From: Limnoglobus sp.
GTDB taxonomy: Bacteria; Planctomycetota; Planctomycetia; Gemmatales; Gemmataceae
NCBI GenBank assembly: GCA_025353985.1
Contig: JANXNT010000977.1
Location: 1-6,366, forward strand
Direction of reading: 5' to 3'
Length of the DNA stretch: 6,366 bases
The notes below the pieces were generated by a model. The model was not told the origin of the DNA. It saw only the letters and a list, made by a program, of their open reading frames with translations, and did no database searches. The stretch's first letter is position 1, and every line of letters begins with the position of its first letter. The position numbers and the translations under genes were made by a program. This document shows, piece after piece, positions 1-5,010 of this stretch.

Positions 1-20
1 TAACAATACTGATATTGTTA
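1..20. promoter_or_regulatory. AT-rich perfect inverted repeat (possible operator)
   Basis: Two perfect 8-bp arms, TAACAATA (1-8) and TATTGTTA (13-20), flank a 4-nt centre CTGA. The element is almost entirely A/T in otherwise GC-rich DNA and lies 160 bp upstream of the TusA-MetE gene. Its size and symmetry resemble an operator for a dimeric regulator. It could equally be a weak hairpin at the end of a gene to the left of the window. There is no T-run after it on the plus strand. No regulator can be named from sequence alone. Confidence 0.35.
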
Positions 21-30
21 GCCCGACGCG

Positions 31-170
31 CTAGCGAGGAAGTCTAGCTGTTTAGCCGCATCGCGTAGGCTTTGCGTAGCGCAACACGGGGCGGAAACTC
101 TCGAAACCAAGCGACCGTGCATCGACATCGCGACGGAATGCGCAACTTCAAAAAGCACTAGCGAGGAAGT
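31..170 (+). repeat. 13-bp direct repeat CTAGCGAGGAAGT, two copies
   Basis: The same 13 bases occur at 31-43 and 158-170, a spacing of 127 bp. The second copy contains the purine-rich GAGGAAG (163-169) that acts as the ribosome-binding site of the gene starting at 181. The first copy overlaps a small inverted repeat, GCTAG (30-34) with CTAGC (44-48). Between the copies, TTGCG (72-76) and CGCAA (80-84) form another small hairpin. I could not identify a convincing sigma-70 promoter pair in this leader. The repeat may be part of a duplication or a dispersed genomic motif; neither can be decided here. Confidence 0.4.
163..169 (+). promoter_or_regulatory. Ribosome-binding site of the TusA-MetE gene
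   Basis: GAGGAAG ends 11 nt before the ATG at 181, slightly longer than ideal spacing. The reading frame stays open upstream to a TAG at 19-21 but contains no ATG, GTG or TTG codon. The ATG at 181 is therefore the first possible start, so the start does not depend on this weak site. Confidence 0.5.
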
Positions 171-180
171 TGACATCACT

Positions 181-1671
181 ATGACCGACTGGAACGCGAA
201 ACATCCGTTCGAATCGCATGTGCAATTCGATGGCGGCAACCTCGATTGTGGCAATGGCTTGCTGTTGCTGATTCGCAAGCATATCGACCCGCTTCGTGCC
301 GGTCAGTTTCTCGAAGTGCGCTCGACGGATGCCACCGTTGAAGACGATTTGCCGTCGTGGTCGCGGCTCACGGGGAACGAATTAATCTCGCGTACCCGCA
401 CCGGCGACGTGCGCAGTTACCTCATCCGCAAGGCGGGATCGGTGGCTCGATCTTCGGTGCCATCGCAACCGCTCGCGGAACTGCCGCAGTTCGATTCGCG
501 ATTCACTCTGAAGCCGCTTTCGGTGATGGGCATCGGCAGTTGGCCGCGACCGGCGTGGCTCGTGTCGGCGCTGCACGAATGGCTTGCCGGGCGATTGCCC
601 GATGAGACGTTCCAGAGTTACGCCGACGATGCGGTGCGGCTATCGGTGGCGGCACAGGAACGCGCGGGCGTCGATGTCGTTTCGGATGGCGAACAGCGTC
701 GCGATAATTACGCCAGCTTCGTGGGAACGCGGCTCGATAACTGCCAACTCATCCCGATATCGGACTTGCTTTCGTATGTCGACGATCCCGCAAAATTTGC
801 CGAGGAACTGCGTTCGCTCGATGTGCCGCTCGAACACGTTCGCCACCCGGCAGTTTTCGGGCGCATCTCGCGAACGCAACCGCTGGCAGGCCACGAACTC
901 GAACGGCTACGGCGATTCACCAACAAGCCGATCAAGATCGCGCTGCCGGGGCCGTACTTGCTCACGCGAACGATGTGGCTCGAATGCGTCTCGGACAAAG
1001 CCTACCCAGATCGCGAATCGTTGGCGCAAGACATCGTGCTCGCGCTGCGGCAAGAGGCGGAGTACCTGCTGGCGAACGGCACGGCCATCGTGCAATTCGA
1101 CGAGCCGGTGCTAACGGAGGTCGTGTTCGCACGCAAAACGGCGGGGCGTTCGTTCATGTGTGGCACACTCGGCGAGAAGAAGCCACCCGAGGAAGAACTG
1201 GCGTTCGCCAGCGGACTGATTCGCGCGGTGATCGATGGCTTACCACGGCACCGAGTCGCGTTACACATCTGCCGGGGCAACTGGTCGCGCGACGAGTCAC
1301 TCGCTTTAACCGGGCCATACACCCCACTCGTGAGTACACTAAAGAATCTATCGGTAGGAATGTTCTTCCTCGAGATGGCCACGCCGCGGGCGGGTGAACT
1401 CGAACCGTTAGCCGAATTACCCGAAACGTGTCGGATCGGCGTGGGAGTCGTGAACCAGAAACTCGACCGCGTCGAAACGCTGGCAGAAATTGTGGCGAAG
1501 GCCGAGGCTGCGATTGCGCAGTTCGGCCCGGAGCGCGTTTTGCTCAACCCGGATTGCGGGTTTGCCACGTTCGCAGATAATCCCCTCGCGTCGGCCGAGG
1601 TCGCAGAGCGTAAACTCGCCGCGATCGTCCTGGCGTCGCGAGAGCTTCAAAACAAGTACGGTGTGGTATAA
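181..1671 (+). CDS. TusA-like domain fused to a MetE-type (cobalamin-independent) methionine synthase catalytic domain
   Basis: The protein is 496 aa and probably cytoplasmic. Residues ~14-84 look like a TusA/SirA (PF01206) sulfur-carrier fold: the Cys in LDCGNG (C23), then IRK, the xxDLPSW segment near 55-60 and a terminal YLIRK (80-84). Residues ~112-490 match the MetE C-terminal/YxjG-like family (PF01717). Motifs in order are IGSWPRP (118-124), SDGEQRR with E171 at the homocysteine-site position, LPGPY (255-259), FDEP (D307, E308), HICRGN (H362, C364), E398 and DCGF (C459). H362, C364, E398 and C459 correspond to the four zinc ligands of E. coli MetE; the E398 to C459 distance (61) equals E665 to C726 in that enzyme. 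The N-terminal folate-binding half of classical ~750-aa MetE is absent, as in core-MetE proteins, so the methyl donor is uncertain. The expected reaction is methyl transfer to homocysteine or another thiol. The TusA-like half has CGxG where TusA has CPxP. Related alternatives are other zinc-dependent thiol alkyltransferases of the UROD/MetE superfamily. Confidence 0.88.
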   Translation: MTDWNAKHPFESHVQFDGGNLDCGNGLLLLIRKHIDPLRAGQFLEVRSTDATVEDDLPSWSRLTGNELISRTRTGDVRSYLIRKAGSVARSSVPSQPLAELPQFDSRFTLKPLSVMGIGSWPRPAWLVSALHEWLAGRLPDETFQSYADDAVRLSVAAQERAGVDVVSDGEQRRDNYASFVGTRLDNCQLIPISDLLSYVDDPAKFAEELRSLDVPLEHVRHPAVFGRISRTQPLAGHELERLRRFTNKPIKIALPGPYLLTRTMWLECVSDKAYPDRESLAQDIVLALRQEAEYLLANGTAIVQFDEPVLTEVVFARKTAGRSFMCGTLGEKKPPEEELAFASGLIRAVIDGLPRHRVALHICRGNWSRDESLALTGPYTPLVSTLKNLSVGMFFLEMATPRAGELEPLAELPETCRIGVGVVNQKLDRVETLAEIVAKAEAAIAQFGPERVLLNPDCGFATFADNPLASAEVAERKLAAIVLASRELQNKYGVV

Positions 1672-1727
1672 GCTCTGGCGCGTGTCGTCGGGGTGCGGCG
1701 GTCGTCGACCACACTTGTGCTCGTGGG

Positions 1728-1746
1728 TCGGTTGAAATGCAACCGA
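1728..1746 (+). terminator. Hairpin between TusA-MetE and DUF1559 genes (weak terminator or leader structure)
   Basis: TCGGTTG (1728-1734) pairs perfectly with CAACCGA (1740-1746) across the loop AAATG. It lies 57 nt after the stop of the upstream gene and 11 nt before the SD of the downstream gene. It is followed by only TTTC, so termination would be weak. It could instead be a 5'-leader structure of the DUF1559 transcript. I did not find a good promoter pair in 1672-1770, so read-through from upstream remains possible. Confidence 0.3.
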
Positions 1747-1757
1747 TTTCATATCAC

Positions 1758-1763
1758 TGGAGG
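1758..1763 (+). promoter_or_regulatory. Shine-Dalgarno of the DUF1559 gene
   Basis: TGGAGG sits 7 nt before the ATG at 1771, ideal spacing. This fixes the start at 1771 rather than at an in-frame ATG at 1693. The earlier start would place 26 unrelated residues ahead of the prepilin signal and has no comparable ribosome site. Confidence 0.8.
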
Positions 1764-1770
1764 TTTCGAG

Positions 1771-2787
1771 ATGACCGCATCGAAAATGCGAACCCGACGT
1801 GGGTTCACGCTGATTGAATTGTTGGTCGTGATCGCGATTATTGCGATCTTGATCGGGTTGTTACTGCCCGCCGTGCAGAAGATCCGGGCCGCTGCCGCCC
1901 GCACCAGTTCGCAGAACAACTTGAAGCAACTCGGCCTCGCGATGCACAGCCTGCACGACACGAATGGCAAACTGCCACCGATGTTCGGCGGTTACGGCAC
2001 GGGTAGCACGCAAGGCACCGTGTTCTACCACATGCTCCCGTACATCGAGCAAGACAACGTCTACCGAATGGGGCCAGACGCCGCCCGTTCGGTCGCGATC
2101 AAGACGCTGCTCGCGCCGCAAGATACGCAAATCGGCAACGGCACGTTCCACCTCGATGCGAGCTACAGCGGCGCATCGACCGCACAAGGCCAAGGTAGCT
2201 GGGTGGCGAGCGGCGCGACGTGCAGCCCGTACGCCGGTTCGATCTTTACCGCAACAAACACGATGTGGGGCTTGAACAGCTACGCCGCGAACTGGCAGTT
2301 CTTCGGCGATACGCCCGCGGCGTTCAGCAAGGCCAGCGATGGACTTTCCAAGACGACGATGTTCTCGGAAAAATACTCGAAGAGCTACCGCCCCGCCGGG
2401 ACGCCACGCTGGGGCGCGAACCTCTGGGGTTACGGCGTCGCACCGCCACCCGTCGGTTACACCACGACCGGCATCACGCCTTCAGAGCACAATTACGCAA
2501 GTGGGTTGTGGTCGCGAATGGGCTTCGTAAACTTCGCCGGTGCCAACGCCGGTTGGGACGGCGACCCGACCGAACTCTGGCAGTGTTCGTGCCACAAGAA
2601 ACCCGAGTTCGCGCCATCGGTGGTGAACGTTCACCCGCTGAAATGCCAGGGTTACGAGCAAATCATCAACGTCTGCATGGGCGACGGCTCGGTGATTACG
2701 CTGAACTCCACGATCAGCGACGTGAATTTCTTCGTGGCCAACACCCCGGATCGCGGGGATATTTCGAGCGACTCGCAAGTGCCGTAG
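1771..2787 (+). CDS. DUF1559 family protein with type IV prepilin-like N-terminus
   Basis: The protein is 338 aa. Residues 1-11 are a short basic leader (RTRRG) followed by FTLIELLVV, the prepilin peptidase signal (G11/F12 cleavage, Glu at mature position 5 = E16). A hydrophobic helix runs to about residue 34. The rest matches DUF1559 (PF07596), the abundant planctomycete pseudopilin-like family: NNLKQLGLAMHSLHD (49-63), SYAANWQFFG (170-179), DGLSKTTMFSEK (190-201) and the C-terminal MGDGSV (303-308). By family knowledge it should be processed by a PilD-type peptidase and reside at the cell envelope; the molecular role of the family is not established. Oddities: the canonical Cys before NNLKQ and the usual CPSD motif are replaced (SSQNN at 46-50, LLAPQD at 113-118). 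The C-terminal His-to-DG spacing is 16 (H288 to D305) instead of the family's 9. Five other Cys (151, 272, 274, 292, 302) are present. The 3' end is 7 nt from a convergent gene. Confidence 0.93.
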   Translation: MTASKMRTRRGFTLIELLVVIAIIAILIGLLLPAVQKIRAAAARTSSQNNLKQLGLAMHSLHDTNGKLPPMFGGYGTGSTQGTVFYHMLPYIEQDNVYRMGPDAARSVAIKTLLAPQDTQIGNGTFHLDASYSGASTAQGQGSWVASGATCSPYAGSIFTATNTMWGLNSYAANWQFFGDTPAAFSKASDGLSKTTMFSEKYSKSYRPAGTPRWGANLWGYGVAPPPVGYTTTGITPSEHNYASGLWSRMGFVNFAGANAGWDGDPTELWQCSCHKKPEFAPSVVNVHPLKCQGYEQIINVCMGDGSVITLNSTISDVNFFVANTPDRGDISSDSQVP

Positions 2788-2794
2788 GCTCCGT

Positions 2795-3910
2795 TTATTT
2801 GAGGCGGTCTGGGTGGAAGTCGGCGTCGGTGAAATTGGCGGGCGAGCGGATATTCGTGAAACAATAATACTCGACTTCGCGCCCGTCGGGTTCTTGCGTG
2901 ATGACCATGACGGGGAAGTTTGCGCTCGGCGAATTCGGCTTCGTGTCGAAGTAAATCGTCTGCTTTCCGCCCTTGGGTAGCTGGGCATCGTCGCCGGGTG
3001 CGAACGCGATTTCGACGGCTTCGAGTGGCATCGGGAATTCTTTGCGTTGGACCAAGCCGACCCGCTTGATCGCGCCGGGTCGCTTGCCGCTTTCTTGCAG
3101 TTTCAGCGCGGTCTCGAAGCGTGCGAGTAACGTGCCGGGGCCGCCATCGGTGATCTTGTGGCGACTCTTCCCGGCGGCCAACGGGCTGTCCGGCTTCAAC
3201 GACGTCTTGAACCCCGCACCCATCAGGCGATTGTCGCCTTCGCCCGTGACGATGTGCATCTTGTCGTCGAATTTACCCTGTACGAATAGGATTTCGCGGC
3301 CCTTACCGGCTTTCCCGGTGTTTTTCATGTAGATGCTGAACGGCGTCTTGCGGAACTGGAAAAGCACTTCTTCCGAAGGCATCTGTTTGCCGCCCACGAC
3401 TTCGCTACGAACGAGTGTCGCTTCAAAATCGACGAGGTCGTCGTACCGTTTCGCAGCTACCGTGAACAGCTTCCGCACGTCGCTGGCTTCGCCGATTGCG
3501 GCTAATGCGTTGGGCATCGGAACGACGGCGGGCGGGTCTTTCGGCGCGAACGGGCTGGGCAGTTTCGGTTGCTCTTTCTCTTTCTTTTCGTCGCGTCGTT
3601 CGGCCAATCGTTCGCGAAGCGTCTTGCGATCTTCTTCGGCCGGGTCGGGTAATGCCGCACGCGCCTCGACGGGAATGACGATCTGTTGGTCGGGCAAACG
3701 CGGTGGAACGGCTTTGTAATCGGTGGTGTCTGGCAAGTCGCGCACGACCGGATTCGGTGGCACCGGCGCGGAGATCGGGCTGGTTTTCGCGATCGGCGAA
3801 GGCATCGCAGGTGCGACTTTCGGCCGAATCGGCAGCGATTCGCGACGAATCCCGCCGCGATTGCAGCCGAACGAACCGAGCACGATTACCAACACGAGTA
3901 ACTGGCGCAT
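2795..3910 (-). CDS. DUF1571 domain lipoprotein
   Basis: The protein is 371 aa. An N-terminal hydrophobic signal (residues 3-15) leads to GC at 15-16 followed by NRGG, suggesting lipoprotein processing at C16. The lipobox (SFGC) is atypical because Leu is missing at -3. Residues ~26-80 are Pro-rich and low complexity; ~92-116 are highly charged (RKTLRERLAERRDEKKEKEQ); ~117-132 are Pro-rich again. Residues ~145-368 match DUF1571 (PF07608): FQFRKTPFSIYMKN (184-197), GREILFVQG (204-212), a SPLAAGKSRHKITDGGPG segment (242-259) and the C-terminal YYCFTNI plus DADFHPD (348-368). DUF1571 is a planctomycete-enriched family of unknown function; periplasmic or envelope location is inferred from the signal. 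The start is fixed by a perfect AGGAGG 6 nt upstream. It converges on the DUF1559 gene with only 7 nt between stop codons. No catalytic residues are recognised. Confidence 0.9.
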   Translation of the reverse strand: MRQLLVLVIVLGSFGCNRGGIRRESLPIRPKVAPAMPSPIAKTSPISAPVPPNPVVRDLPDTTDYKAVPPRLPDQQIVIPVEARAALPDPAEEDRKTLRERLAERRDEKKEKEQPKLPSPFAPKDPPAVVPMPNALAAIGEASDVRKLFTVAAKRYDDLVDFEATLVRSEVVGGKQMPSEEVLFQFRKTPFSIYMKNTGKAGKGREILFVQGKFDDKMHIVTGEGDNRLMGAGFKTSLKPDSPLAAGKSRHKITDGGPGTLLARFETALKLQESGKRPGAIKRVGLVQRKEFPMPLEAVEIAFAPGDDAQLPKGGKQTIYFDTKPNSPSANFPVMVITQEPDGREVEYYCFTNIRSPANFTDADFHPDRLK

Positions 3911-3916
3911 GTATCG

Positions 3917-3922
3917 CCTCCT
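3917..3922 (-). promoter_or_regulatory. Shine-Dalgarno of the DUF1571 gene
   Basis: On the minus strand this reads AGGAGG, a perfect anti-SD match, 6 nt before the ATG (3910-3908). It confirms the start of the lipoprotein. Confidence 0.85.
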
Positions 3923-3948
3923 GCGCGAGAACAGTCAATCCTTCCGGC

Positions 3949-3977
3949 ACGATAGCGGGTTCTGGCAACTCAGGCAA
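3949..3977 (-). promoter_or_regulatory. Candidate sigma-70-type promoter of the DUF1571 gene
   Basis: On the minus strand TTGCCT (3977-3972) and TATCGT (3954-3949) are separated by 17 bp. Each matches 4 of 6 consensus bases. The predicted transcription start is near 3942, giving a leader of about 30 nt that contains the AGGAGG. The site lies downstream of the terminator of the preceding gene, consistent with independent transcription. Evidence is by motif only. Confidence 0.35.
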
Positions 3978-4018
3978 CCCGAGCCGCAAAAGCGAAACGC
4001 GGATCGCGCAACATAAAA

Positions 4019-4044
4019 GAGGCCAGCCATTTCTGGCTGGCCTC
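4019..4044 (-). terminator. Strong intrinsic terminator of the large secreted-protein gene
   Basis: A perfect 11-bp stem (4044-4034 with 4029-4019 on the minus strand, GAGGCCAGCCA arm) closes a GAAA tetraloop. TTTT follows immediately on the minus strand (4018-4013 reads CTTTTATGTT across the boundary). The hairpin begins 23 nt after the stop codon at 4068. The T-run is only on the minus-strand side, so it works for the 4068-6366 gene and should separate it from the DUF1571 gene. A smaller 6-bp hairpin (GCGAAG at 4050-4055 with CTTCGC at 4060-4065) lies between the stop and the terminator. Confidence 0.88.
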
Positions 4045-4067
4045 GGAAAGCGAAGCGTTCTTCGCGG

Positions 4068-5010
4068 TTAGTTGTGCAACGCCCCGACGAACACGCCGCC
4101 GAGGAAGCTCGGGTCGAACGCTTGGAGCCGGTAAAGGTCTTGCAGGTTGGTGTAATCGATCACGCGGACATCTGGCCCACCGCCGGACCCTGGCCCCGTG
4201 ATGATGTCGGCTTTCCCGTCGAAGTTGGCATCGACTGCATCGACGCGGACTCCACCGCGGAAGTTCGGATCGTAGGCGAAGAACGATTTCGCCGGGTTGG
4301 GCGAGCCACCATTCACCAATTCGTTCTGACCGAAGATCTTGACGAGTGCGCCACCGCCTTGGCCAGTACCGGTGATGATTTCACCGAGTCCGACACCATC
4401 GACGTTTCCGGCCGATGCGAACACGCCGCCTCGGAACGTCGATTCGTAAGCGAAGAAATTATAGAGCGAGACAAGCGTGGTGCCATCGAAGGCCTGCACG
4501 CGCGGTCCGCCACCGACACCCGTACCCGTAACGATGTCGGCCTTGCCGTCGCCGTTGAGGTCGCCAGTTGCCACCAAGACACCGCCACGGAAGCTATCTT
4601 CGTACGGGAAGAAGTTCGCGATCGATTCGAACGTGTTGCCGCGGAACACTTGCACGCGCGGTCCGCCACCGGCTCCCGTACCCGTGACGATGTCGGCTTT
4701 GCCATCGCCATCGACATCGCCCGCCGAGATATACACGCCGCCGGTGAATGTATCTTCGTACGGTTGGAACTGCGACATCAGTTCACCCGTGTTGCCGTTG
4801 AACACTTTCACGAGGCCGGGAATCCCCGCACCCGGCGCGGTGATAATGTCGGCCTTGCCATCGCCATCGACATCACCGACGGCCACGCGAACGCCACCGG
4901 TGAATCGCGCATCGTACGCCGCGATCTGATAGCGGAAGTCGCCGGTTGGCCCGTAGACGCTGACGACTGGCCCACCGCCCGCATCGGCCCCGACGGCCAC
5001 GAGACGCGCA
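4068..5010 (-). repeat. Tandem FG-GAP/VCBS-like repeats, period 156 bp (52 aa)
   Basis: Each unit carries GGGPxVxVF, then F..Y...F.GGV, then a calcium-loop-type D.DGDGKADI. The loops are encoded at 4848-4874 (DVDGDGKAD), 4692-4718 (DVDGDGKAD), 4536-4562 (DLNGDGKAD), 4380-4406 (NVDGVGLGE) and 4206-4232 (DANFDGKAD). Start-to-start distances are 156, 156, 156 and 174 bp. Six copies each of the GGGP-like and F.GGV segments are present, because half-units flank the five loops. This suggests a closed beta-propeller of about six blades. The second and third loops and their flanks are also very similar at DNA level. The fourth loop has lost most acidic ligands, and the last interval is longer by 6 residues (NELVNGGSPNPAK insertion). 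Confidence 0.88.

Noticed and set aside
18..278. 86-aa minus-strand reading frame across the leader of the fusion gene
   Set aside because: It overlaps the start of a well-supported gene, shows no recognisable domain, and covers the region with the palindrome and direct repeat. It is best explained as chance.
1002..1568. 188-aa minus-strand frame within the fusion gene
   Set aside because: The plus strand here encodes the conserved MetE motifs, including the zinc ligands, and the antisense frame has no domain.
1693..1770. N-terminal extension of the DUF1559 gene starting at ATG 1693
   Set aside because: The SD TGGAGG is correctly placed for 1771, and a prepilin signal needs a short basic leader directly before GFTLIE.
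2744..2758. CCCCG/CGGGG hairpin near the end of the DUF1559 gene as a terminator
   Set aside because: The stem is only 5 bp, lies inside the coding region, and neither strand has a T-run after it.
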